Assembly: GCF_030053135.1 (NCBI RefSeq)
Contig: NZ_CP125652.1
Coordinates: forward strand, 62,001-126,000
Origin: Rhizobium sp. BT04
GTDB taxonomy: Bacteria; Pseudomonadota; Alphaproteobacteria; Rhizobiales; Rhizobiaceae
Length of the DNA: 64,000 bases
Reading direction: 5' to 3'
Below the pieces are notes generated by a model. That model ran no database searches. It worked only from the letters and a program-made list of their open reading frames with translations, and was not told where the DNA came from. How positions within the stretch are numbered: the stretch's first letter is position 1; each line of letters begins with the position of its first letter. Below are positions 25,994 to 33,039 of the stretch, in pieces. The position numbers were made by a program, and so were the translations under genes.

Positions 25994-26200
25994 TCAGGCG
26001 ACGCGGCGCGTCGAAAGACGGTCGGCGAGGTTCTTGGCTTCGAGCTGGTAGCGGGAGATCTGGCGAGCGCTGAAACCCTCGGCACGCAGATCGTCATAGG
26101 TGCAGCTCGGGTGGGCGCGCATGAAGGACGCCATTTCGGCGGCGATGTCGCGACCGATGGCAGAGCGAGGCTGTTCGATGATTGGCAAATGGGTTTGCAT
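25994..26200 (-). CDS. First gene of the leftward early operon, unknown
   Basis: 68 residues from ATG 26200 with GGGAG upstream. The block YDDLRAEGFSARQISRYQLE looks like a helix-turn-helix-like segment, preceded by RDIAAEMASFMRAH. It lies 30 bases downstream of the -10 of the repressor-controlled leftward promoter, the position of lambda N. No sequence evidence for antitermination was seen. Confidence 0.55.
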   Translation of the reverse strand: MQTHLPIIEQPRSAIGRDIAAEMASFMRAHPSCTYDDLRAEGFSARQISRYQLEAKNLADRLSTRRVA

Positions 26201-26229
26201 TGGCAGGCTCCCTTGTTTCGGATGCCTCC

Positions 26230-26258
26230 AATGTGTGTTATACACGCTGCTATGTCAA
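26230..26258 (-). promoter_or_regulatory. Leftward early promoter with repressor operator (pL/OL-like)
   Basis: Minus strand: TTGACA (26258-26253), 17-base spacer, CACATT (26235-26230). The spacer and -10 overlap the operator core TGTGTGTTATACAC (plus strand 26232-26245), identical to the one at 27064-27077. A further GTGTG-N5-CACAC inverted repeat lies at 26267-26281. Confidence 0.7.
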
Positions 26259-26324
26259 TCGAAAATGTGTGAAAGCCACACTATTGGTGAATGGCGACCA
26301 GTCGGTGTGGGTTTCGTGGCAGAA

Positions 26325-27014
26325 TCATTCTCTTGATACGGCGTAGACGACGCGGCCGATGATCGCGACAACGTCTTCGTCGCCCGTGCCGTCCTCGACG
26401 GAAATTGGGGCTTGGAAGCGAGGGTCATCCGATTCCGGAACGAGCCAATATTTGCCGTCGACGTCTATATGAAGAAGCTTGACAGTGTGTTCGGCTTCTC
26501 CGCCCGACCGCCGCCGCTCAACGATATATCTCTTCCCGGCCACAGGGGGCTCTCGGGTTTCCTCGACGTTCGTAAAGACCAGGATTGTTCTTTCTGGGTA
26601 TCGCCGGTTCATCGATGGCCCGCGTGTTTCGGCGGCGTGAAGGGAAAAGCCCCTGTATTCCAGGTCATCAGGCACGAAAACGTCGTATTGGTCGTGTTCA
26701 TCCCATGCCCACGTCTCCTCGAAAACGCCGGCCTGGATGTGCGCGGCGACCGTGACGCGTCTTAGCCCAGGGATGCCGGTGTCCTCGCCGGGCCCTGGTC
26801 CTTCGCCCGTCAACAGCCAAGCCTCGCTTACTCGGAAAGCCTTGGCGTATTTGGCAGAGGCGCGCGTGATGCCATTGGTGCCGTTTTCGTGCTGGGCATA
26901 TGTGTTGTAGTTCCAGCCGAAATAGTGCGCTGCCTTTTTGGCTTCGTCGAAACCACGGGCAATGCGGGCCTTTTCCAGGCGCTTGGCAGGTTCTGGTCTG
27001 TCGTCGTGTTCCAT
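26325..27014 (-). CDS. CI-type repressor, HTH + S24 peptidase
   Basis: 229 residues. An N-terminal HTH (RLEKARIARGFDEAKKAAHY, NTYAQHENGTNGI) precedes the autocleavage linker, where an Ala-Gly pair sits in HIQAGVFEE. The S24 domain holds the catalytic Ser in RGPSMNRRYP and Lys in HTVKLLHI. RecA-stimulated self-cleavage would lift repression, so the prophage is expected to be SOS-inducible. The gene lies between the two operator-bearing promoters, as lambda cI does. No Shine-Dalgarno is visible before ATG 27014. I see no better upstream start: in-frame codons there include GTC but not GTG. Confidence 0.93.
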   Translation of the reverse strand: MEHDDRPEPAKRLEKARIARGFDEAKKAAHYFGWNYNTYAQHENGTNGITRASAKYAKAFRVSEAWLLTGEGPGPGEDTGIPGLRRVTVAAHIQAGVFEETWAWDEHDQYDVFVPDDLEYRGFSLHAAETRGPSMNRRYPERTILVFTNVEETREPPVAGKRYIVERRRSGGEAEHTVKLLHIDVDGKYWLVPESDDPRFQAPISVEDGTGDEDVVAIIGRVVYAVSRE

Positions 27015-27051
27015 AGTGTGGATTTTGCACGAAACCGGTGTGTCTTTCTCC

Positions 27052-27080
27052 TTGACAATGCAGTGTGTGTTATACACATT
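27052..27080 (+). promoter_or_regulatory. Rightward early promoter with repressor operator (pR/OR-like)
   Basis: TTGACA (27052-27057), 17-base spacer, CACATT (27075-27080). The operator core (27064-27077) contains the inverted repeat TGTGT-TAT-ACACA (27066-27078) and lies in the spacer and -10. Its layout is the same as at 26230-26258. Confidence 0.7.
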
Positions 27081-27087
27081 AAGACGT

Positions 27088-27267
27088 ATGGAAGACACGC
27101 TTGACATTCGATCACTCCGCAAGAGGTTGAACTGGACGCAAGATCGCCTGGCCGAATATCTCGGCGTCGATCGCTCCAGCATCTCGCGCATGGAAAATGG
27201 CCAGCCGGTTAGTGGGCCGGTTGAGCGTCTTCTGTCGATGCTGCTCGAAAAGGAGGCTGCCCAATGA
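27088..27267 (+). CDS. Cro-like XRE-family regulator
   Basis: 59 residues, a single helix-turn-helix domain: LDIRSLRKRLNWTQDRLAEY, then LGVDRSSISRMENGQPVSG. Divergent from the S24 repressor and first in the rightward transcript, it is the expected Cro counterpart. ATG 27088 falls about 7 bases after the -10 box and has no Shine-Dalgarno, so its mRNA may be leaderless. Upstream in-frame codons overlap the promoter and are not likely coding. Confidence 0.88.
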   Translation: MEDTLDIRSLRKRLNWTQDRLAEYLGVDRSSISRMENGQPVSGPVERLLSMLLEKEAAQ

Positions 27268-27365
27268 TCGCATCCTCCGCACCAATGTTCCTCCCGCGCC
27301 GTCCTCACTCGGCGCCAACTCCAGCCGGCGCGCGGCACTCCAGGTGCGCCGGCTGGCTTTTCTTC

Positions 27366-27441
27366 CGCAGGGTAGGGAAGAGGTCATCCCGCGTGGTTCA
27401 TACCCACGAGACCGCAGGTTCAAATCCTGCCCCTGCAACCA
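27366..27441 (+). tRNA. Phage initiator-like tRNA-Met (CAT)
   Basis: A complete 76-nt cloverleaf: 5' CGCAGGG, TA, D-stem GGGA/TCCC with an 8-base loop (A14, G18-G19, A21 kept), G26, and anticodon stem CGTGG/CCACG with loop TTCATAC. The variable loop is AGACC (C48 pairs G15), T-arm GCAGG-TTCAAAT-CCTGC, then CCCTGCA, A73 and CCA. Initiator hallmarks are the unpaired C1-A72 and R11:Y24 (G11-C24). The anticodon stem has G30:C40 and G31:C39, but T29:A41 in place of the third G:C pair. It lies alone in the 318-base gap between the Cro-like gene and the next gene. A small frame across it (27264-27473) is not a gene. Confidence 0.88.
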
Positions 27442-27481
27442 GTTTCTGCCGTCTCGCATGCGGACCCCCGTAAGCCGGACC

Positions 27482-27499
27482 GCGTCAGTCATCTGACGC
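27482..27499 (+). repeat. Hairpin downstream of the phage tRNA
   Basis: GCGTCAG-TCAT-CTGACGC, a perfect 7-bp stem with a 4-base loop 41 bases after the tRNA CCA. No T-run follows, so it may be a processing or stabilising element rather than a terminator. Confidence 0.45.
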
Positions 27500-27535
27500 C
27501 TTGCCACCATTGCTAACGACCGATCGCTCCCGCGC

Positions 27536-27566
27536 CAACGAAGTTCGGGGCCGGAAAACTTCGTTG
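27536..27566 (+). repeat. 10-bp inverted repeat before the regulator-like gene
   Basis: CAACGAAGTT (27536-27545) and AACTTCGTTG (27557-27566), spacer 11, end 19 bases before ATG 27586. It could be an operator for a dimeric regulator or an RNA hairpin in the leader; no T-run follows. Confidence 0.6.
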
Positions 27567-27585
27567 ACTTTTCGAGGGGAATACC

Positions 27586-28041
27586 ATGCGCGCATCGCAC
27601 GAACATCAGCAGGGTCGGCTCAAGGCCGCGACGCGTTCCGTCGTCACCCAGGCAGGCACGGCGGCGCAGCTCGCCGCGGGCACGCGGGTCAGCGAAAGCC
27701 AGATCAACAAATATGTCGGCCAGGCCTATCCCGATTTCATGCCGCTCGATGTGGTGCTCGACGCCGAGCTTCTGGCGGGTGCGCCGATCATCACACAGGC
27801 GCTCGCTTCGATCCAGGGCTATCGCCTCGTTCCGGTCGACGGCGCCGTTACCGCGCCGATCGGCGTCAAGGACACGGTGCGCCTGCTGGAAGGGCTGATG
27901 CATGTCGTCAGCGCCATTCATGCCGCCGTCGCCGACGATTCCGTCGACGAGGGCGAGAAGCGCGAGATCGAGCGCAAGCTCAGCACGCACATGATGGACG
28001 TGCAGGACGTGCTGGCCCGCGTTCGATCGGCGGAGGGTTGA
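27586..28041 (+). CDS. Phage regulator-like protein (CII-like position)
   Basis: 151 residues with a strong ribosome site (GAGGGG). The N-terminal TRSVVTQAGTAAQLAAGTRV and SESQINKYVGQAYPDFMPLD form a helix-turn-helix. A longer helical C-terminus (LLEGLMHVVSAIHAAVADD, IERKLSTHMMDVQDVLARV) suits oligomerisation. Its place after the Cro-like gene is that of lambda cII, and the 10-bp inverted repeat upstream is a candidate binding site. No firm family match. Confidence 0.6.
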   Translation: MRASHEHQQGRLKAATRSVVTQAGTAAQLAAGTRVSESQINKYVGQAYPDFMPLDVVLDAELLAGAPIITQALASIQGYRLVPVDGAVTAPIGVKDTVRLLEGLMHVVSAIHAAVADDSVDEGEKREIERKLSTHMMDVQDVLARVRSAEG

Positions 28042-28044
28042 GCG

Positions 28045-28251
28045 ATGATCTCGCAGAGGCGGACGCTCAACATCAAGGCGCAAGAGCTGGAAGCCATCGC
28101 CGCGAAGCACGGCATCGGCCTCCATCGCGCCGAACCATCCTCGAAAACCCACGAATGCCCGGAATGCCGGCGCGTGCTCGCGATCGCCGAAGTGATCGAA
28201 CGCTACTGCGCTCATTGCGGCAACGTCTCGCCCAGGGAGGTCAGCCTCTGA
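28045..28251 (+). CDS. Small zinc-ribbon-like phage protein
   Basis: 68 residues. Two CxxC knuckles (HECPECRRVL and RYCAHCGNVS) 17 residues apart indicate a zinc ribbon at the C-terminus, with a basic helix before it (RRTLNIKAQELEAIAAKHGI). GGAGGG lies upstream of ATG 28045. Unknown role, possibly DNA or RNA binding. Confidence 0.65.
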   Translation: MISQRRTLNIKAQELEAIAAKHGIGLHRAEPSSKTHECPECRRVLAIAEVIERYCAHCGNVSPREVSL

Positions 28252-28433
28252 TGGATCACGGCGGACCGACACAGAAATCCGATCGCGACCGCATCCGCCA
28301 GAAGCGCGGCGCGGCCAACAAGGAAATCGCCAAGGTGGCGCGGCGTCTGGTCAAGGCATTGGGCGACGGCGCCGATCCCGAGGATTGCATGACGGCGCTT
28401 TCGGCCGTGGTGAAGAAGGCGGACGCATCGTGA
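28251..28433 (+). CDS. Small basic phage protein, unknown
   Basis: 60 residues, highly basic N-terminal half (KSDRDRIRQKRGAANKEIAK) and a helical tail (RRLVKALGDGADPEDCMTAL). The start overlaps the previous stop as TGATG and its own stop overlaps gcrA the same way, so all three are coupled. Confidence 0.55.
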   Translation: MDHGGPTQKSDRDRIRQKRGAANKEIAKVARRLVKALGDGADPEDCMTALSAVVKKADAS

Positions 28434-28960
28434 TGTTCTGGACGGAAGCGCGGATAGAATTGGCTGAAAAGATGTGGCGCGATGGCAGCTCGGCGGCCAG
28501 GATTGCGGCTGAGATCGGCGGCGTTACCCGTAACGCGGTGCTTGGCATCATGAACCGAAAGCGGGATCGCTTTCCGTTGAAATCCGATAATGCTGCCGCG
28601 CCTAAGCGGTTTCGCACAGCCGTCGTTGCGAGGCCGCCGCGCGCCGCGAAGCCGGTCAAAGCACCTGCGCCGAAAATCGAGCGTCCGAAACCATCTGCCA
28701 TGCTCTCCGATCTCGGAGTGCGCGTCGACATGCCGACGCGGCCGAGCGGGCCGTTCCAGCACCGTGGCGTCATTCTCGATCAGAGCAAGGTGGTTCCCTT
28801 CGTCAATGTCAGCAGCAGTTCCTGCCGCTGGCCGCTGACGGATTTCGGAGACGCCGGTGGTCCCGACATGCCCTGCTGCGGCCGACAGCACCGGGGCGGG
28901 ACATCTCCCGACAGCGCCTATTGCCCCGAGCATGCTTCAGTTTCGAGAGGGCGCGCCTGA
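28433..28960 (+). CDS. gcrA: GcrA-type cell cycle regulator (phage-encoded)
   Basis: 175 residues, the full length of chromosomal GcrA. The N-terminal DNA-binding domain FWTEARIELAEKMWRDGSSA and ARIAAEIGGVTRNAVLGIMN matches the GcrA HTH, with NRKRDRF replacing the usual HRLGL tail. A Pro/Lys-rich linker follows. The C-terminal sigma70-binding domain is kept: SCRWPLTDFG, PCCGRQ, YCPEHASVS. In alphaproteobacteria GcrA binds RNA polymerase-sigma70 and activates promoters carrying methylated GANTC. A phage copy may redirect host cell-cycle transcription. Coupled (TGATG) to the downstream methyltransferase. Confidence 0.9.
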   Translation: MFWTEARIELAEKMWRDGSSAARIAAEIGGVTRNAVLGIMNRKRDRFPLKSDNAAAPKRFRTAVVARPPRAAKPVKAPAPKIERPKPSAMLSDLGVRVDMPTRPSGPFQHRGVILDQSKVVPFVNVSSSSCRWPLTDFGDAGGPDMPCCGRQHRGGTSPDSAYCPEHASVSRGRA

Positions 28961-31569
28961 TGGATTACGGCTCGTTCCTGCACGCGAAGATCCAGATGGC
29001 GCCGGAAGGCGGGTTCGAGGTCGCTGACGGCGACATCAATCCGGTCCTGCTGCCGCATCACAAGGCGATCATCAAATGGGCCTGCCGCGGCGGCCGGCGG
29101 GCGATCTTCGCCGCCTTCGGCCTCGGCAAGACCGTTATCCAGATCGAGTTGCTGCGCATCATCACCGCCCGCTTCGGCGGCCGGGGGCTGATCGTCATTC
29201 CGCTCGGGGTACGTGTCGAGTTCCGCCGTGACTGCGAGATGCTGGCGACCGGCATCCATCCGAAAATATCGGATGCGCAGCGGGCCGAGCTTCGCGCCTG
29301 GCAGGAAGGCCATTCGGAGCGCATCCCGTCTCTGACCTTCATCCGCTCGATCGAGGAGGCCGGACCGACCGGTCTCTATATGGCGAATTACGAGACGGTG
29401 CGCGACGGCAAGCTCGACCCGCGTCTCTTCAATGCCGCAAGCCTCGACGAGGCGGCATGCCTGCGCGGCTTCGGCGGATCCAAAACCTTCCGCGAGTTCA
29501 TGCGGCTCTTCGACGGCATCCCCTACAAGTTCGTGGCGACGGCGACGCCGAGCCCGAATGAATTCATCGAGATGCTGGCCTATTCGGCGTTCCTCGAGGT
29601 GATGGATGTCGGCCAGGCGAAGACGCGCTTCTTCAAGCGCAATTCCGAAAAGGCCGACACGCTGACCATCCACCCGCACAAGGAACGCGAGTTCTGGCTG
29701 TGGGTGGCGAGCTGGGGCTTGTTCGTCGAGAAGCCGTCCGATCTCGGCTTTTCCGATGATGGCTTCGACCTTCCCGAGATGATCGTCAACTGGCACGAGC
29801 TGCCGTCTGATCATCGTGCCGCCGGGCAGGAGCGGAACGGGCAGGGCAGGCTGCTGCGCAATGCCGCCGCCTCTCTCCCCGACGCCGCGCGCGAGAAGCG
29901 CGACAGCATCGACGCTCGCGTCGCCAAGATGATGGAGCTCCGGGCCGAAGATCCCGACGCGCACCGGCTGATCTGGCACGATCTGGAGGCCGAGCGGCTG
30001 GCGATCGAGGCGGCCATCCCCGGCATCGCCACCGTCTACGGCGCCCAGGACCTCGAGGATCGCGAGAAGACGATCATCGATTTTTCGAACGGCGAGATTG
30101 CGGAGATGGCCGGCAAGCCTGTCATGCTCGGCTCCGGCGGCAATTACCAGCGGCATTGCTGGTGGGCGATCTTTCTCGGCCTCAATTGCAAATTCAACGA
30201 CTTCATTCAAGCGGTTCACCGCATCCAGCGATTCCTGCAGACGCACCAGGTGCGCCTCGACCTGATCTACACCGAGGCCGAGCGGCCGGCGCGCGACAAC
30301 CTGGAAGCCAAGTGGCGTCGCCATAACGAGCAGAGGGCTGTCATGACCGGTCTCATCAAGGAATATGGCCTGTCGGCCGCGGCGATGGCTTCCAGCCTGC
30401 AGCGCGCCATGGGCGTCGAACGGATCGAGGTGAAGGGCAAGGGTTACCGGCTGGTCAATAGCGACTGCGTGCTCGAATGCCAGCGGATGGCAGCCGACAG
30501 CGTCGACCTGATCGTCACCTCTATCCCGTTCTCGACGCAGTACGAATATTCGCCGAACTATGCCGATTTCGGGCATACCGACGACAACGACCATTTCTGG
30601 CAGCAGATGGATTTCCTGATCCCCGAGCTGCTGCGCGTGCTCTCGCCCGGGCGTATCGCCGCCATCCACGTCAAGGACCGGATCATCCCCGGCGGCATGA
30701 CCGGCCTCGGCTTTCAGACCGTCTATCCCTTTTCCGACGATTGCGTCGCCCGTTTCAAGAAGCACGGCTTCGCCTTCCTGTCGCGCAAGACTGTGACCAC
30801 CGATGTCGTTCGCGAGAACAACCAGACCTATCGGCTCGGCTGGTCCGAGCAGTGCAAGGACGGTTCCCGCATGGGCAACGGCATGCCGGAATATCTGCTG
30901 ATCTTCCGCAAGCCGCCGTCGGACGCCTCGAATGGCTATGCCGATCGGCCGGTGAAGAAGCTGAAGCGCAAGCATGTCAGCGAGACCGGCGAATGGGAAA
31001 ACCCGGAAGGTTATTCGCGCGCCCGCTGGCAACTGGATGCGCACGGCTTCATGCCGTCATCCGGCAACCGCAGCCTGAAGCCCGAGGAGCTGTTCGGCCT
31101 CGAAGCCAGCCAGATCTTCAGGCTCTGGAAGAAATATCAGCTGGATGCGGTCTATGACTTCGAGCATCACGTGACGATTGCCGAGGCGCTGGAAGAGCGG
31201 GGCATGCTCCCTTCGACCTTCATGCTGTTGCCGCCGCACTCCAAGCATGACGACGTCTGGACCGATGTCACCCGTATGCTTTCGATGAATACGCTGCAGG
31301 CTGGCGCCGGCCGCGAGCTTCACCTCTGCCCGCTTCAGTTCGACATCGTCGACCGGGCGATCGCGCAATATTCCGAGCCTGGCGAGACCGTCTTCGATCC
31401 TTTCGGCGGGCTGATGACCGTGCCTTACCGGGCGCTGAAGCTCGGGCGCCGCGGCGAGGCGGTGGAACTGAACCCGGCCTATTTCCTCGACGGCTGCAAA
31501 TATGTCGAGGCGGAAGCCCGCGACAGGGCAATGCCGAGCCTCTTCGACCTGATGGAGGCGGCCGAGTAA
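28960..31569 (+). CDS. Helicase-DNA methyltransferase fusion
   Basis: 869 residues. The N-terminal half is SF2 helicase-like: AAFGLGKTV (Walker A, 51-59), SLDEAACLRG (DEAD-type box), ATATPSPNEF (motif III-like) and VHRIQRFLQTHQ (motif VI-like). The C-terminal half is a beta-class amino-methyltransferase. Motif IV reads VTSIPFSTQYEY (about 519) rather than the textbook S/D/NPPY, and motif I is in FDPFGGLMTVPYRAL (about 812). The SIPF form, I believe, is shared by a phage subfamily. A likely role is anti-restriction or self-modification, as in the P1 DarB fusion. It follows gcrA by a TGATG overlap. Confidence 0.85.
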   Translation: MDYGSFLHAKIQMAPEGGFEVADGDINPVLLPHHKAIIKWACRGGRRAIFAAFGLGKTVIQIELLRIITARFGGRGLIVIPLGVRVEFRRDCEMLATGIHPKISDAQRAELRAWQEGHSERIPSLTFIRSIEEAGPTGLYMANYETVRDGKLDPRLFNAASLDEAACLRGFGGSKTFREFMRLFDGIPYKFVATATPSPNEFIEMLAYSAFLEVMDVGQAKTRFFKRNSEKADTLTIHPHKEREFWLWVASWGLFVEKPSDLGFSDDGFDLPEMIVNWHELPSDHRAAGQERNGQGRLLRNAAASLPDAAREKRDSIDARVAKMMELRAEDPDAHRLIWHDLEAERLAIEAAIPGIATVYGAQDLEDREKTIIDFSNGEIAEMAGKPVMLGSGGNYQRHCWWAIFLGLNCKFNDFIQAVHRIQRFLQTHQVRLDLIYTEAERPARDNLEAKWRRHNEQRAVMTGLIKEYGLSAAAMASSLQRAMGVERIEVKGKGYRLVNSDCVLECQRMAADSVDLIVTSIPFSTQYEYSPNYADFGHTDDNDHFWQQMDFLIPELLRVLSPGRIAAIHVKDRIIPGGMTGLGFQTVYPFSDDCVARFKKHGFAFLSRKTVTTDVVRENNQTYRLGWSEQCKDGSRMGNGMPEYLLIFRKPPSDASNGYADRPVKKLKRKHVSETGEWENPEGYSRARWQLDAHGFMPSSGNRSLKPEELFGLEASQIFRLWKKYQLDAVYDFEHHVTIAEALEERGMLPSTFMLLPPHSKHDDVWTDVTRMLSMNTLQAGAGRELHLCPLQFDIVDRAIAQYSEPGETVFDPFGGLMTVPYRALKLGRRGEAVELNPAYFLDGCKYVEAEARDRAMPSLFDLMEAAE

Positions 31570-32012
31570 TGGAACCTGTCCGCCTCTTCATTGTCACCGA
31601 CCATCCTGAGCGCGCCTGCCTTTCGGTGCTCGGCTGCATGCTTGCCGATTGCCCGCCCTTCGCCCGCATCCTGACCGAGGCTGCGGCGATCGCTGCAATC
31701 CCGGAAGGGGCGCGCTGCATCGGGCAATGGTTCGCGTGGTCGGACCGGCGGCCTGACGAAGCGCAGATGGCGTGGGAGGACCGGAAGGCGCGCGGCGGCA
31801 TCGAGGGCGTCAGCGAGGCTTTCTTCCAGCGCATCGACGAATGGAACGCCAAGCGGCGCGAGGCGGAGGCGAGGATCCTCGCCGAGGCGGTCGCCGATCT
31901 TTCTGATGCTCCGCTGATCCCGTTTTCCGATCTCGCCAACGCGCAGGCTGCGGCCAGGGCGACCGAGAGCGACAAGGTTGCAGTCTTCTCCAAACAATCG
32001 AGGTGGCGTTGA
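31569..32012 (+). CDS. Phage protein, unknown
   Basis: 147 residues. The N-terminal strand-helix pattern (EPVRLFIVTDHPERACLSVL) and two tryptophans (GQWFAWSD) suggest a small alpha/beta fold; a long charged helix follows (RIDEWNAKRREAEARILAEA). The start overlaps the methyltransferase stop (TAATG) and its stop overlaps the next start (TGATG). No family recognised. Confidence 0.55.
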   Translation: MEPVRLFIVTDHPERACLSVLGCMLADCPPFARILTEAAAIAAIPEGARCIGQWFAWSDRRPDEAQMAWEDRKARGGIEGVSEAFFQRIDEWNAKRREAEARILAEAVADLSDAPLIPFSDLANAQAAARATESDKVAVFSKQSRWR

Positions 32013-32542
32013 TGGAAATGATCCTGTTCGGCTCAAAGCCGGTGACCGTGACGCGCGAAAGCCTGATGGCCATGCCGCCGCATCAGCGCAGCGAATGCGT
32101 GGCGCTGATGCGCGAGAGCGGCAAGAGCGAGCTCGCCATCGGCACGATGCTCGGGATCGGGACAGGGGTCGTCACCAGGCTGATCGAGGCGAAGCATCTC
32201 TACAGTGTGCCGAAGGCTGCCGAAGAACGCGTTCAGCCGGAAGAGATCCCGGCCGCGGTGCTGGAGAAGATCGACATCAGCCGCAACGGCCTTCGCCTGC
32301 TTCGCCGCATCGGCCGAGATCGGCAAGGATGGACCGCCGGCAAGGCCACCGTGTCGAGCGAGACCGGGCTTTACGACACGGCGCTCGAGCGGGCGATGAA
32401 CGAGGTTCTCGACCGCGGCTTTGCCGTCAAGCTCGGGCAGCTCGGCCGCGGGCAGGCGCCCTGCTACTGCGTGACGCCGATGGGACGCGAGACGCTGATC
32501 GCAGCCGCGAAGGCTTCAGCCGCCGTGAAGGCGGAGGCATGA
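32012..32542 (+). CDS. Phage protein with HTH-like segment
   Basis: 176 residues. SECVALMRESGKSELAIGTM and GIGTGVVTRLIEAKHL look like a helix-turn-helix near residues 25-60. The C-terminal region (GWTAGKATVSSETGLYDTAL) resembles a winged-helix domain ending in PCYCVTPMGRETL. It may be a DNA-binding early regulator, but no named family fits. Confidence 0.5.
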   Translation: MEMILFGSKPVTVTRESLMAMPPHQRSECVALMRESGKSELAIGTMLGIGTGVVTRLIEAKHLYSVPKAAEERVQPEEIPAAVLEKIDISRNGLRLLRRIGRDRQGWTAGKATVSSETGLYDTALERAMNEVLDRGFAVKLGQLGRGQAPCYCVTPMGRETLIAAAKASAAVKAEA

Positions 32543-32545
32543 CGG

Positions 32546-32746
32546 ATGCTTTCCGATTCGATCCGCGTGCTGCGGCAGAGCAAGGAACAAGAGCCAGGCA
32601 AGGTCGGGGAAGCGCTGATCCTGCGCGGCTTCGAGATCGAGGCGCGCAACATGGAAGAGCGGCTGCAGCGGATCACCGGCCGTCCGCATGTGCCGCTCGA
32701 CGGGAACCTCGTCAGCCAGCCGGACTGCGAGGCGGTGCAGCCATGA
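32546..32746 (+). CDS. Small phage protein, unknown
   Basis: 66 residues, mainly helical (MLSDSIRVLRQSKEQE, EIEARNMEERLQRITG). It starts 3 bases after the previous stop and overlaps the next start by 4 bases. No match known. Confidence 0.5.
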   Translation: MLSDSIRVLRQSKEQEPGKVGEALILRGFEIEARNMEERLQRITGRPHVPLDGNLVSQPDCEAVQP

Positions 32747-33039
32747 GACCGGAACGCAAACGCATCCTGCTGATCGTCGCCCCCGACATCGTCCAGTGCT
32801 ACCGCACCGCCCGCGAATTCGGGCTCGACCTGCTGCAGGTCGGCGACATGCGCTGTGTGACGAAGCCGCACCTGCTGCGCGGCTGGACGCGTGGAACGCC
32901 GTTCATCGCGTTGCATCGTGAGCGGTGGCCGGAAGCGCTCGATCTCGCACTCGACGCGCTGACCCGGATGGGCCAGCTGCGCATCGCCAATGACGAGGAC
33001 CTGCAGCCGTTCATGGGGAGGATCGCCCATGCTGGATAG
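32743..33039 (+). CDS. Small phage protein, unknown
   Basis: 98 residues with an alternating strand-helix pattern: KRILLIVAPDIVQCYRTARE, LDLLQVGDMRCVTKPHLLRG, FIALHRERWPEALDLALDAL. It looks like a compact alpha/beta nucleotide-binding-like fold without a P-loop. ATG 32743 overlaps the previous stop by 4 bases, and its 3' end overlaps the next gene. Confidence 0.55.
   Translation: MRPERKRILLIVAPDIVQCYRTAREFGLDLLQVGDMRCVTKPHLLRGWTRGTPFIALHRERWPEALDLALDALTRMGQLRIANDEDLQPFMGRIAHAG

Noticed and set aside
25994..26200. Calling the first leftward gene an N-type antiterminator
   Set aside because: No Arg-rich RNA-binding N-terminus and no boxB-like hairpin was recognised upstream.
27264..27473. Small reading frame starting in the Cro-like stop codon (ATGA)
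   Set aside because: It covers the tRNA gene at 27366-27441, whose complete cloverleaf is better evidence; the peptide is Pro/Arg-rich with no sense.
27586..28041. Calling this gene lambda cII outright
   Set aside because: Position and HTH fit, but I could not see a specific CII signature, so only a regulator-like label was used.
28918..31044. 708-codon minus-strand frame opposite the helicase-methyltransferase
   Set aside because: Antisense shadow in GC-rich DNA; the plus-strand product has clear motifs and coupled starts on both sides.
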